From positions 1-41,770 of the forward strand of contig CAMWNP010000024.1 of assembly GCA_947175645.1 (NCBI GenBank): a stretch of DNA of 41,770 nucleotides, in the 5' to 3' direction. Positions 17,556 to 25,582 of this stretch are shown piece by piece. Origin of the DNA: an uncultured Porphyromonadaceae bacterium. GTDB taxonomy: Bacteria > Bacteroidota > Bacteroidia > Bacteroidales > Muribaculaceae. Within the stretch, counting starts at the first letter, position 1. Every line of letters begins with the position of its first letter. The translations under genes were made by a program, and so were the position numbers. The notes below the pieces were generated by a model. It searched no databases, was not told the DNA's origin, and saw only the letters and a list, made by a program, of their open reading frames with translations.

Positions 17556-18515
17556 TTAGTCGTAATTCAGAGTAAAGGCATCCTGATAGGAAATCGCAGA
17601 ACGATTATCTTTATTCTCAATCCAGCCCTTTTCAAGATGGCTCGTTTGGGAAATTTCTCCGGCACTCATTTTTGAAAACAACGAGCATACTTTCTCAATC
17701 GTGCGTATTTCGGATTCATTGAGTATATTGTCTGTATTCTCGGTTGCTTCTAACTTGATACCACTTTGACCACTGGGATAGACAAATTCTTCCATATCAA
17801 TTCCGGGCAGTGAACTGTATAATGTCCCCCAATGCTCAGGAACCGGTCCAAATGGCAATGCTTTATATGTAATGCCGGTTATCCCATATCCATGATTCTT
17901 GTAGTGAATAAAATCGGCATAGAACAGCATCTTGTTCATTTTGGTTACAAAGGTTGGACCGATAGTTGAAATAATCAGTCGTACCACATTTGCAGTTTTA
18001 TTGAGGGAAAGAGAGCGAAAACCGGTATATTCCGATGGCTGCACGATAGGTTTGTAATCACCGTTCACAGATTCCACTTTCTTTTTTGTCCGAAGATACT
18101 CCTGTTCACTCATCTCGGATTTTGATGCCTCTACAAATGACATGAAAACATCCTTTTCACGGGCGGCGATAATTGTTCGGGCATTCGACACGCTCGGCAC
18201 TTCTCCATCCTCATACATACGGTATTGATTTATGCCAAAACCAAGTATCTGTGCCATTTTCGCAGCGGACAAGCCGTAGTGTTCCCTTATAGCGGAAATT
18301 TCATCAGGGAAAGGAATTCCGTGCTTAACCCGGTATTGATTATATACCTGAAAGATGTTTGCTTCATCCATTTCTGTGGTAGTCCACGTTTCCCCGTCTT
18401 CATCAATGATTCCGGTGTGGAGATAGGAATACTCCTCCTTTCGGAAGGTAGTAGTTCTCACTTCCTGAAAGTATTTTTCTCCGGGTAACAATTTGTTATT
18501 TTCCATTGTTTTCAT
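17556..18515 (-). CDS. Antitoxin: MqsA-like HTH plus SocA/Panacea (DUF4065) domain
   Basis: A 319-residue protein. Residues ~14-70 have the layout that precedes the HTH in MqsA/YgiT-type antitoxins (GIIDEDGETWTTTEMDEAN) but lack the zinc-binding CxxC pairs. Residues 71-117 form an XRE-type HTH with the MqsA-like MAQILGFGINQYRMYEDGE. Residues ~172-290 match the SocA/Panacea domain (KMNKMLFYADFIHYKNHG, ITYKALPFGPVPEH). Panacea domains neutralise diverse toxins. The gene overlaps the end of the upstream toxin gene by 20 bp (or 11 bp from the ATG at 18506), so the order is toxin then antitoxin, as in mqsRA. The HTH suggests autorepression. Confidence 0.82.
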   Translation of the reverse strand: MKTMENNKLLPGEKYFQEVRTTTFRKEEYSYLHTGIIDEDGETWTTTEMDEANIFQVYNQYRVKHGIPFPDEISAIREHYGLSAAKMAQILGFGINQYRMYEDGEVPSVSNARTIIAAREKDVFMSFVEASKSEMSEQEYLRTKKKVESVNGDYKPIVQPSEYTGFRSLSLNKTANVVRLIISTIGPTFVTKMNKMLFYADFIHYKNHGYGITGITYKALPFGPVPEHWGTLYSSLPGIDMEEFVYPSGQSGIKLEATENTDNILNESEIRTIEKVCSLFSKMSAGEISQTSHLEKGWIENKDNRSAISYQDAFTLNYD

Positions 18516-18861
18516 TCTTTAGGGGGTAAGACATGGGGTGTTCCGCTTTATGGAACGAAATACATATAGTATGGGAGTTTGGCTTTCCAAGTGTGATCTT
18601 GATGTAGATTTCATTGCCTCTAACATCTTTGCCGAACACCCACATTTCTCCTTGATTATTCAGCGCATCTACAATAGGACCTTCGGAATAATCATAGCAG
18701 TTAAGGTTCATTATTACCCCCATTCGTTGATTAGGTGTAATACCCAATTCAACAAGGCTATTCTGGTTTTTCTGGCGATCATCACGGAAACGTATTCCGA
18801 AGATTTTGACCTTCAGACTGAAATCCTCTAAGAATTTCTCAACTTGTTCTTTCGTAATCAT
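18496..18861 (-). CDS. Putative toxin of the Panacea/MqsA-type pair
   Basis: 121 residues from the ATG at 18861 (MITKEQVEKFLEDFSLKVK). The frame is open further to 18981, but that start falls inside the ettA terminator and upstream of a clear promoter. The protein is a small alpha/beta domain with KIFGIRFRDDRQKN near the N terminus and EMWVFGKDVRGNEIYIKITLGK then TICISFHKAEHP toward the end. This size and strand pattern recall MqsR/RelE-fold RNases, and I recall similar proteins paired with DUF4065 antitoxins in Bacteroidetes. The toxin role rests mainly on context; catalytic residues are not established. Confidence 0.65.
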   Translation of the reverse strand: MITKEQVEKFLEDFSLKVKIFGIRFRDDRQKNQNSLVELGITPNQRMGVIMNLNCYDYSEGPIVDALNNQGEMWVFGKDVRGNEIYIKITLGKPNSHTICISFHKAEHPMSYPLKNENNGK

Positions 18862-18865
18862 GGTA

Positions 18866-18896
18866 CAAAGATATGAAAAATTCGCCAATAATACAA
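18866..18896 (-). promoter_or_regulatory. Promoter of the toxin-antitoxin operon, likely leaderless
   Basis: On the minus strand, TTG (plus 18894-18896) lies 20 nt from TATCTTTG (plus 18866-18873), an exact match to the Bacteroidetes consensus. Only four bases (TACC) separate the -7 box from the toxin ATG, so transcription should begin at or within a base or two of the start codon. Confidence 0.65.
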
Positions 18897-18951
18897 CTTT
18901 ATCGTTGCACTTATTTGGGGTGCCCAATAAAGAACGAGTGTATATGGTATA

Positions 18952-18997
18952 AAAAGGAGAAGTCGCGCAGACAAGATGCATGACTTCTCTCCCTTTT
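18952..18997 (-). terminator. Terminator downstream of ettA
   Basis: GGAGAAGTC near 18956-18964 pairs with GACTTCTC at 18982-18989. The stem extends through an A-run/T-run (18952-18955 with 18994-18997) past a small bulge. On the minus strand it follows the ettA stop (19025) by about 28 nt and ends in a T-run. Confidence 0.5.
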
Positions 18998-19024
18998 AGA
19001 GTGTTGGTTTAGGGGCTAAAAAAT

Positions 19025-20713
19025 TTATTCCATCAGTTTGCGGTAACGGCGGCGCACGGGTTCCTTGCCGTCGTTGTGGGCGCGTTTGTATTCCTCGTAA
19101 TCGGAATATGAGCCTTCAAAGAAGACCACTTTGCCGTCACCCTCGAATGAGAGGATGTGGGTGCAGATACGGTCCAGGAACCAACGGTCGTGGCTGACTA
19201 CGACAGCGCATCCGGCGAAGTCGTCCAGACCTTCCTCAAGGGCGCGCAGGGTGTTGACGTCAATGTCGTTGGTAGGTTCGTCAAGCAGCAGCACGTTACC
19301 TTCTTCCTTCAATGCCATGGCCAGGTGCAGGCGGTTGCGCTCACCACCTGACAGCACTCCGATTTTCTTTTCCTGGTCGGCACCGGTGAAGTTGAATTTG
19401 CTGAGGTAGGCGCGGGCGTTCACGTCGCGTCCACCCATGCGGAAACTGTCCACACCCTGCGAGATGACTTCGTAGACGGTGCGTTCGGGCAGGAGGTCAT
19501 GGTGAGTCTGGTCAACGTATGCTATCTTCACTGTTTCGCCAACATCGAAACTTCCGGCATCAGGTGTTTCCTGCTTCATAATCAGGCGGAAAAGTGTGGT
19601 TTTACCGGCACCGTTGGGACCGATGACACCGACTATACCTGCAGGAGGAAGTGCGAAACTGAGGTCTTTGAACAACTGTTTCTTGCCGAAAGCCTTGCTC
19701 AGACCGGTGGCTTCGATCACCTTGTTTCCCAGACGGGGACCGTTGGGGATGAAAATTTCCAGTCGTTCTTCTTTCTGCTTCTGGTCTTCGTTGAGGAGCC
19801 GGTCGTAGGATGACAGACGGGCTTTACCTTTGGCCTGACGTGCTTTGGGAGCCATGCGCACCCATTCCAGTTCCCGTTCCAGAGTTTTGCGGCGTTTGCT
19901 TGCCTGTTTCTCCTCCATGGCCATACGCTTGGTTTTCTGGTCAAGCCATGAGGAGTAGTTGCCCTCCCAGGGTATACCTTCACCACGGTCAAGTTCAAGA
20001 ATCCAGCCGGCAACGTGGTCGAGGAAGTAGCGGTCATGGGTGATGGCGATGACCGTGCCGGGATACTGCTGCAGGTGCTGTTCCAGCCAGTCGATCGACT
20101 CGGCGTCAAGGTGGTTTGTGGGCTCGTCAAGCAGCAGTATGTCGGGCTGCTGGAGCAGAAGCCGGCAGAGCGCCACACGACGGCGTTCACCTCCGGAGAG
20201 GGTGCTGATTTTCTGGTCGTCAGGCGGACACTGCAGGGCGTCCATGGCGCGTTCCAGTTTGCTGTCTATGGTCCAGGCATCAGCGGCGTCAAGTTTATCC
20301 TGAAGTTCGGCCTGGCGGGCAATCAGTGCATCCATCTTGTCGGGGTCTTCAAGCACTTCGGGGTCGGCGAACGATTCGTTGACCTTGTCGAACTCGGCCA
20401 AAAGGTCGGTGATGTGGCTGACTCCTTCGCGGACAACCTCTATGACGGTTTTGTCAGGGTCAAGTTGGGGGTCCTGTTCCAGATAGCCTACGCTGTAGCC
20501 GGGAGAGAACACCACTTCGCCCTGGTAACTCTTGTCAAGGCCGGCAATGATTTTCAGAAGTGATGATTTACCGGAGCCGTTCAGACCTATGATGCCGATT
20601 TTGGCACCGTAGTAGAATCCTAACGAAATGTTTTTGAGAACCTGTTTCTGAGGAGGGTAGATTTTGCTTACCCTCACCATTGAGAATATTACTTTCTTGT
20701 CGTCTGCTGCCAT
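19025..20713 (-). CDS. ettA: ABC-F ATPase, energy-dependent translational throttle EttA
   Basis: A 562-residue soluble ABC-F protein with two ATPase domains and no membrane segments. Domain 1 has Walker A GLNGSGKSS near residue 42, signature LSGGERRRVALCR and Walker B DILLLDEPTNHLD. The inter-domain linker with the charged helices KRKTLERELEWVRMAPKARQ (SKRR...) and an arm segment is present. Domain 2 has Walker A GPNGAGKTT, LSGGERNRLHLAMAL and VLLLDEPTNDIDV. EttA binds the ribosomal E site and gates translation according to ATP/ADP. Length agrees with E. coli EttA (555). It starts 3 bp after def, forming the ruvX-def-ettA unit. Confidence 0.93.
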   Translation of the reverse strand: MAADDKKVIFSMVRVSKIYPPQKQVLKNISLGFYYGAKIGIIGLNGSGKSSLLKIIAGLDKSYQGEVVFSPGYSVGYLEQDPQLDPDKTVIEVVREGVSHITDLLAEFDKVNESFADPEVLEDPDKMDALIARQAELQDKLDAADAWTIDSKLERAMDALQCPPDDQKISTLSGGERRRVALCRLLLQQPDILLLDEPTNHLDAESIDWLEQHLQQYPGTVIAITHDRYFLDHVAGWILELDRGEGIPWEGNYSSWLDQKTKRMAMEEKQASKRRKTLERELEWVRMAPKARQAKGKARLSSYDRLLNEDQKQKEERLEIFIPNGPRLGNKVIEATGLSKAFGKKQLFKDLSFALPPAGIVGVIGPNGAGKTTLFRLIMKQETPDAGSFDVGETVKIAYVDQTHHDLLPERTVYEVISQGVDSFRMGGRDVNARAYLSKFNFTGADQEKKIGVLSGGERNRLHLAMALKEEGNVLLLDEPTNDIDVNTLRALEEGLDDFAGCAVVVSHDRWFLDRICTHILSFEGDGKVVFFEGSYSDYEEYKRAHNDGKEPVRRRYRKLME

Positions 20714-20716
20714 GGT

Positions 20717-21283
20717 TTATTTCTTTTTTTTGGGTGCATATTTGACGGGGTAGCCGCAACGGGTCTTGCCGTCCATGATGTTATGCAGTTTCCCGCGGAT
20801 AAGTTGCTTGCGGATCAGTGACACGTGGTCAATGTAGAGTTTACCTTCAAGGTGGTCACATTCATGCTGGACAATACGTGAGAGGAATCCTGAGAGTTCT
20901 TCCTCATGTGGCTCGAAATTTTCATCAAGCCACTTGAGGCGGATGTGTTCCACACGAGGCACGGACTCACTCAGCCCGGGGAGCGACAGACATCCTTCAT
21001 CGCGTGTCACTTTCTCACCGTCAAGCACTTCTATGACGGGATTGATGAGGGTGAACTTACGCCCCGCACATTCCGGGTAGTGCTCTCCTAAAGGATCGGC
21101 GTCAATGACCACGATGCGGTCGTTACGCCCTATCTGGGGAGCGGCAAGTCCCACACCTTCGCTGGCATACATGGTCTCGAACATGTCGGCAACCAGTTTC
21201 TGCAAGTCGGGATAATCTTTGTCGATATCCTTCGATTCATTGCGCAGAACCGGATGCCCGTATAAATAAACTGGTAGTTTCAT
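20717..21283 (-). CDS. def: Peptide deformylase
   Basis: A 188-residue metalloenzyme removing the formyl group from nascent N-terminal Met. All three family motifs are present: EGVGLAAPQIG at 42-52, EGCLSLPG with metal ligand C98, and QHECDHLEGKLY with ligands H140 and H144 and catalytic E141. The start MKLPVYLYG is typical of Bacteroidetes enzymes. It overlaps the ruvX stop by 4 bp and is followed 3 bp later by ettA, so a tightly coupled operon is likely. Confidence 0.97.
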   Translation of the reverse strand: MKLPVYLYGHPVLRNESKDIDKDYPDLQKLVADMFETMYASEGVGLAAPQIGRNDRIVVIDADPLGEHYPECAGRKFTLINPVIEVLDGEKVTRDEGCLSLPGLSESVPRVEHIRLKWLDENFEPHEEELSGFLSRIVQHECDHLEGKLYIDHVSLIRKQLIRGKLHNIMDGKTRCGYPVKYAPKKKK

Positions 21284-21705
21284 CTATTGTTATATGTTTT
21301 GCTTTGTAAAAAATCATTTAGGATTATGGTAGCGGAGATCTCATCTACGATGGATTTGTCACGGCGGTCCATCTTTTTCATTCCACCGTCAAGCATCGCC
21401 TTGTGGGCGAGGACGGAGGTGAACCTCTCGTCAAAAAAAAGTATCTCCGTTCCGGGAAGTTCCTTGCGCAGACGGTTGATGCCCGGGGTTATGTAACGCA
21501 TGGAGTCCGACGGCTCGCCCCGCATGGTTGTGGGCAGTCCCACAACTATCATGTCAACCGGCTCGCGGTGTGCGTACTCTTTCACGAAAGTAATCAGTTC
21601 GGCTGTGGCCACGGTGGTAAGTCCCGTTGCCACTATCCGGCACGGGTCAGTCACGGCTATTCCGCAACGCTTGCGGCCATAGTCAATCGATAAAATTCTT
21701 CCCAT
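21280..21705 (-). CDS. ruvX: Holliday junction resolvase-like / pre-16S rRNA nuclease RuvX (YqgF)
   Basis: A 141-residue RNase H-fold protein. The first strand and catalytic Asp are in RILSIDYGRKRCGIAVTDP (D8). Further family blocks are VVGLPTTMRGEPSD, FFDERFTSVLAHKAM with the ExxT motif, and DEISATIILNDFL near the C terminus. YqgF processes the 5' end of 16S rRNA in E. coli, which agrees with its neighbours def and ettA. It is first in the operon and has a -7 box 7 nt before the ATG. The phosphatase gene is divergently transcribed. Confidence 0.95.
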   Translation of the reverse strand: MGRILSIDYGRKRCGIAVTDPCRIVATGLTTVATAELITFVKEYAHREPVDMIVVGLPTTMRGEPSDSMRYITPGINRLRKELPGTEILFFDERFTSVLAHKAMLDGGMKKMDRRDKSIVDEISATIILNDFLQSKTYNNR

Positions 21706-21712
21706 AGTGCCA

Positions 21713-21720
21713 CAAAGTTA
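21713..21720 (-). promoter_or_regulatory. -7 box for ruvX-def-ettA
   Basis: TAACTTTG on the minus strand, 7 nt before the ruvX ATG. A -33 TTG is not evident at 19-21 nt. The short distance implies a leaderless or near-leaderless transcript. Confidence 0.45.
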
Positions 21721-21816
21721 CAACTTTTTCGCCAGGTTTCCACATTCTGTGAGTGATAAATATGGCCCCGGATGCTCATATTTCGCCAAAAGACACACTA
21801 TATGGGAAATATTTTT

Positions 21817-21824
21817 TACCTTTG
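21817..21824 (+). promoter_or_regulatory. -7 box for the phosphatase gene
   Basis: TACCTTTG, followed by CATC and then an ATG at 21829. The spacing is the same as in the toxin promoter (4 nt from box to ATG). No good -33 TTG is seen at the usual distance. Confidence 0.45.
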
Positions 21825-21828
21825 CATC

Positions 21829-21876
21829 ATGGAGCGGCAATTCATGCCCCCTGAAAAATCAATATGGTATGAATAG
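21829..21876 (+). CDS. Possible leaderless 15-codon upstream ORF
   Basis: ATG at 21829 encodes MERQFMPPEKSIWYE and stops at TAG 21874-21876. The stop overlaps the ATG (21869) of the phosphatase gene within the string ATGAATAG. Ribosomes finishing this ORF could re-initiate on the phosphatase. It starts 4 nt after a TACCTTTG box. The coding claim rests only on position. Confidence 0.25.
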   Translation: MERQFMPPEKSIWYE

Positions 21877-22393
21877 CAAGACGCAGCAGATTGTCAATTC
21901 CCTCAAAGGGAAGGATAAAGTCAGGATATTGTTCGTGTGCCTCGGCAACATCTGTAGGTCACCGGCAGCCGACGGGGTGATGCACGCCGTGGTCAGTGAG
22001 AACGGTGCCGCAGGTCATTTCGAGATTGATTCTGCCGGAACCGGTAACTATCATATCGGTGACCTGCCTGACCGGCGCATGAGGGTGCACGGTGCTCGAC
22101 GAGGCTACACCTTCGACCACATCTGCCGTCAGGTGAAGATGGCTGATTTTGACCGGTTCGACCTGATTATTCCCATGGATGGCTCAAATGAACGTAACCT
22201 TCATGCCATGGCTCCTACAGTTGAGGCTGAACGGAAAATTGTGCCTATGGCAGAGTTCATTGACCTGCCGTCGCGCTATGACTATGTCCCTGACCCTTAC
22301 TATGAGGGTGCCGAAGGGTTTGAACTGGTGCTTGACCTGCTTGAGAACGGCTGCCGTAACCTTTACGAAGAACTGACCACTGACAAAAACTAA
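21869..22393 (+). CDS. Low-molecular-weight protein tyrosine phosphatase
   Basis: 174 residues from the ATG at 21869; the frame is open from 21707 but the promoter box at 21817 excludes that start. The catalytic P-loop is at 24-31, CLGNICRS (nucleophile C24, R30), and the general-acid loop is DPYY at 142-145. Length fits the cytosolic LMW-PTP family, which includes Wzb/Etp-type bacterial tyrosine-kinase phosphatases as well as housekeeping forms. No kinase or capsule genes are nearby. GH20 follows after 21 bp on the same strand and may be co-transcribed. Confidence 0.93.
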   Translation: MNSKTQQIVNSLKGKDKVRILFVCLGNICRSPAADGVMHAVVSENGAAGHFEIDSAGTGNYHIGDLPDRRMRVHGARRGYTFDHICRQVKMADFDRFDLIIPMDGSNERNLHAMAPTVEAERKIVPMAEFIDLPSRYDYVPDPYYEGAEGFELVLDLLENGCRNLYEELTTDKN

Positions 22394-22414
22394 CCCTAAC
22401 TAACATAAAACATA

Positions 22415-24640
22415 ATGACATATAAATCCATTGCGGCGGCATTGTGCACTGCCGTTCTTTTTCCTGCCATGGCCACATCCCCGTCTGTTCACTGGGAGGT
22501 GGTTGACAACTATGGCTCCGGACGTGACACATATTATATCCAACGTTTGACCATACAGAACCCATCATCGCTCAATAAACTGTGTTTCAATGAGTTCGGA
22601 CGAAAGATGTCAACGGTCAATCCTTCTGATACAGTCTATGAGATTATCCCCGGATACTACTGCATTGAGAGTTCACGTTTCGCCGACGCAGACACCGCTG
22701 TAGTTGTGGATATTATGACCAAAGGTTGGATTCAGTCGATAAACTATGCACCTGACGGATTCCATAACGTCAGTGTCGACGGTACGGTTTCAGCCGTGCC
22801 GCACACCCGTGCCTCACTCGTGGTTGAACCTCACCGGCGCAACTATCCCGGGCGCGACGTGATGGTCTACGGTGACTCGGTCTACCGCTTCAACCTCACG
22901 CTTGACGGTGCTCCTGAACTGAATCCCTACGACATCGTCCCGTCATTCAAAAAGGTTACGCTGACCGGCGGAACATTCACCTCTGACCGTCCGCGCCAGG
23001 GACGGCTGATAAAGCATGATAACAACGAATATTACCGGATTACTCTTCCCGAAGGTGGGGCGGCGCTGGTTGAGGCGGCTTCCCCGCAGGCTCTTTCCAT
23101 GGCCAATTTTGTCCTTGACGAGATGCTCCTCGGTCCTAATGACGGTGTGCTTCCGGCCGCGGTTATCGAGGACTATCCTGATTTTCATCACCGGGGCATG
23201 ATGCTTGATGTGGCGCGTAACTTCTACTCCACCTCTGAAGTAAAAAAACTTGTCAGACAGATGGCAAAGTTGCGTATGAACCGTCTGCACTTTCATGTCA
23301 CCGATGATGAGGCGTGGCGTCTGGAGATTCCCGGACTGCCTGAACTTACCGAGGTGGGCGCACGTAGAGGCTACACCACTGATGACCGGGATTTTCTCGC
23401 TCAACTGTTTGCCGGGGACGGAAATCCGGAATCAATGGAGGGAACAGGCAACGGATATATCTCACGCGAAGAATTCATTGACCTGCTTAAATATTGCGAC
23501 AGTCTGGGGATTGCGGTGATTCCGGAGATTGAATCACCCGGTCATGCACGTGCCGCCGTGAAGGCCATGGAGGCACGCTACCGCCGCACGGGTGATGACT
23601 TCTACCGTTTGCGCGAGGATGGTGATACTTCAGTCTACACCAGCGCGCAGGCTCTGCATGATAATCTTATGAACCCCGCTCTGCCGGGTCCCTACCGGTT
23701 CATGGAGAAGGTATTTGATGAGATAGACCAGATGTATAAGGATGCCGGGGTTGAACTGCTTGCAATTCACATTGGTGGCGACGAAGTTCCCGAAGGTGCG
23801 TGGGACGGCTCTCCCGCGGCCCAGAAAATGTGTGAGGAGTTGGGCATTTCCGGCCGACATCTGACTCAAGGGGAATTCGGACGCAGAATAACCAAAATAC
23901 TGAAAGAGAAGAATATTCCCATGATGGGGTGGCAGGATGTAGGCGTGGGCTATGATGATGAGTTCAATGCCGAGGTGGCTCCCGTGACCTACGGTGTCAA
24001 CTGCTGGACCGCCGCTGCCATTCCGGAGCAGAACAAGGCCTTGAGGGCCTTACGCGCCGGATTCCCCGTTGTTATCTCCAATGTTGACCGTTTCTATATG
24101 GATATGCTCTATGCCCAGCACCCCATGGAACTGGGTCTGTACTGGGGCGGTACGGTGGACGAGTTCGTTTCGCTGGGAGGATATCCCTACGATATCTGCC
24201 CGGTGGATTCCACCTGCAAGGCTCAGATACTCGGATTGCAGGGTACGCTCTTCGGAGAGACCATCCGCAACAATGAAATTGTTGAATCGCATCTTTTCCC
24301 CAAATCATTCGGACTGGCCGAGCGAACCTGGAATGCTTATCCCACATACGATAACGCCAAATTCAACAAAGTGGTTTACAGTCACTTACTTCCACGTCTC
24401 AGCGTTGATGGGGTGAACTACCATCTCCGTATGCCCGGCATAATCGTTGTCGATGGCATGGTGAAAATGAACACCGCCTATCCGGGCGGCGAAATCCGCT
24501 ATACACTTGATGGAACAGAGCCTGATGCCTCATCACCAGTTTACAACGGCAGTTTCCCCATCCCTGAAGGAGTAACCGAAATCCGTGCCCGCCATTATTA
24601 TGACGGCAAGGAGTCGGTGACCTCGCTGCTGTATCTGTAA
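22415..24640 (+). CDS. Secreted GH20 beta-N-acetylhexosaminidase
   Basis: A 741-residue secreted enzyme: signal peptide MTYKSIAAALCTAVLFPAMA, an N-terminal CHB_HEX-like beta domain (~25-150), a GH20b alpha/beta domain (~155-255) and the TIM-barrel catalytic domain (~257-620). The substrate-assisted catalytic pair is D456-E457 in HIGGDEVP. Supporting blocks are HRGMMLDVARNFYS, LHFHVTDDEAWRLEIPG and PEIESPGHARAA. A C-terminal Fn3-like/chitobiase tail (IRYTLDGTEPDASSPVY) completes the layout. It releases terminal GlcNAc or GalNAc, from host glycans or chito-oligomers; which is not decidable here. Confidence 0.95.
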   Translation: MTYKSIAAALCTAVLFPAMATSPSVHWEVVDNYGSGRDTYYIQRLTIQNPSSLNKLCFNEFGRKMSTVNPSDTVYEIIPGYYCIESSRFADADTAVVVDIMTKGWIQSINYAPDGFHNVSVDGTVSAVPHTRASLVVEPHRRNYPGRDVMVYGDSVYRFNLTLDGAPELNPYDIVPSFKKVTLTGGTFTSDRPRQGRLIKHDNNEYYRITLPEGGAALVEAASPQALSMANFVLDEMLLGPNDGVLPAAVIEDYPDFHHRGMMLDVARNFYSTSEVKKLVRQMAKLRMNRLHFHVTDDEAWRLEIPGLPELTEVGARRGYTTDDRDFLAQLFAGDGNPESMEGTGNGYISREEFIDLLKYCDSLGIAVIPEIESPGHARAAVKAMEARYRRTGDDFYRLREDGDTSVYTSAQALHDNLMNPALPGPYRFMEKVFDEIDQMYKDAGVELLAIHIGGDEVPEGAWDGSPAAQKMCEELGISGRHLTQGEFGRRITKILKEKNIPMMGWQDVGVGYDDEFNAEVAPVTYGVNCWTAAAIPEQNKALRALRAGFPVVISNVDRFYMDMLYAQHPMELGLYWGGTVDEFVSLGGYPYDICPVDSTCKAQILGLQGTLFGETIRNNEIVESHLFPKSFGLAERTWNAYPTYDNAKFNKVVYSHLLPRLSVDGVNYHLRMPGIIVVDGMVKMNTAYPGGEIRYTLDGTEPDASSPVYNGSFPIPEGVTEIRARHYYDGKESVTSLLYL

Positions 24641-24694
24641 CAGCGGCAGGGAAATCCGTGGAAAAACCGTGGAGCGGGGGTCAGAGAAACAGGT

Positions 24695-25483
24695 CTACTG
24701 TTTCTTGAAATGGATGTAGGTTTTGATTGTGCCTACCATCAGTGCCCCGCCTGCAATGTTGCCTAAAGTGGAGGGAATCATGTTTCGCGTGATTGCCTCC
24801 ATTATTGTTACGTCAGCACCGTGGAGCATTCCCAGCGGGAAATAGAACATGTTGGCTATGCAGTGTTCGTAGCCGAACGCCACAAACGCCATGACCGGAA
24901 TCCAGCAGCCGAGGATTTTCCCGGTGAAGGTGCGTGCGGTCAGCGCCATCCACACACCCATGCACACACACCAGTTGGCACCTATCCCTTTAACGAATAC
25001 CACTCCCCAAGGCATCGACACTTTAGCCTGTGCGATACCTGTTGCCGCGTTGCGGTAGATGTCGGCATCAGTCAGCCCGGCATAGTAAACGAGTAAGACG
25101 GTGAATGTCACGGCTCCGAAAAAGTTGCCAACATAAACCATCACCCAGTTGCGGATGATATCCTTGAGACTGCACTGACGGGTCATGTAGGCGGGGATGA
25201 GCAGGGCATTGTTCCCGGTGAAAAGTTCCGCACCGAGAGTGACTATAAGTATCAGTCCTATAGGGAACATCGCTCCACTGAGAATCTTCTGCAACCCGGG
25301 GTTGGAGGCCGAAATTTCAGGGAATCCGAATCCTATGATCAGCGACAGGGCTCCTCCAAGGGCTATGTAGCATCCGGCAAGGAAGGCTGAGGCTGCCAGA
25401 CGGGCTGGACGTTGATTGCTTAGTGTCAGTTTGTTTTTACCAACTGTGATGGCTGCATCGGTTGTTTGTGAGGGGGTGTTCAT
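24695..25483 (-). CDS. Formate/nitrite transporter (FNT) family channel
   Basis: A 262-residue integral membrane protein with six helices. Family blocks are AELFTGNNALLIPAYM near 85-100, GIGANWCVCMGVWMA near 167-180, and GYEHCIANMFYFPLG with the central conserved His at H207. FNT channels (FocA, NirC) pass formate, nitrite or related monovalent acids across the inner membrane. Formate export or uptake would suit a fermenting anaerobe, but sequence alone does not separate the subfamilies. It converges on the GH20 gene and stands apart from the upstream M3 operon because of a terminator. Confidence 0.93.
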   Translation of the reverse strand: MNTPSQTTDAAITVGKNKLTLSNQRPARLAASAFLAGCYIALGGALSLIIGFGFPEISASNPGLQKILSGAMFPIGLILIVTLGAELFTGNNALLIPAYMTRQCSLKDIIRNWVMVYVGNFFGAVTFTVLLVYYAGLTDADIYRNAATGIAQAKVSMPWGVVFVKGIGANWCVCMGVWMALTARTFTGKILGCWIPVMAFVAFGYEHCIANMFYFPLGMLHGADVTIMEAITRNMIPSTLGNIAGGALMVGTIKTYIHFKKQ

Positions 25484-25516
25484 AGATGAAATGTGATGAG
25501 TGATGAAAAAAAGGAG

Positions 25517-25536
25517 CGGGGCTCATTTGAGCCCCG
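25517..25536 (-). terminator. Terminator ending the efflux/M3-peptidase operon
   Basis: CGGGGCTCA (25517-25525) pairs perfectly with TGAGCCCCG (25528-25536). On the minus strand it is followed by CTCCTTTTTTTC, a textbook intrinsic terminator, 47 nt past the M3 peptidase stop. Confidence 0.8.
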
Positions 25537-25582
25537 TAATCCTGAATCGGATGGAGTGGTGTTTCTCCTACGCGAGAGTGTA

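Noticed and set aside
18862-18981. 40-residue N-terminal extension of the toxin frame
   Set aside because: It would start within the ettA terminator hairpin and run across the toxin promoter; the sequence does not look like a protein domain.
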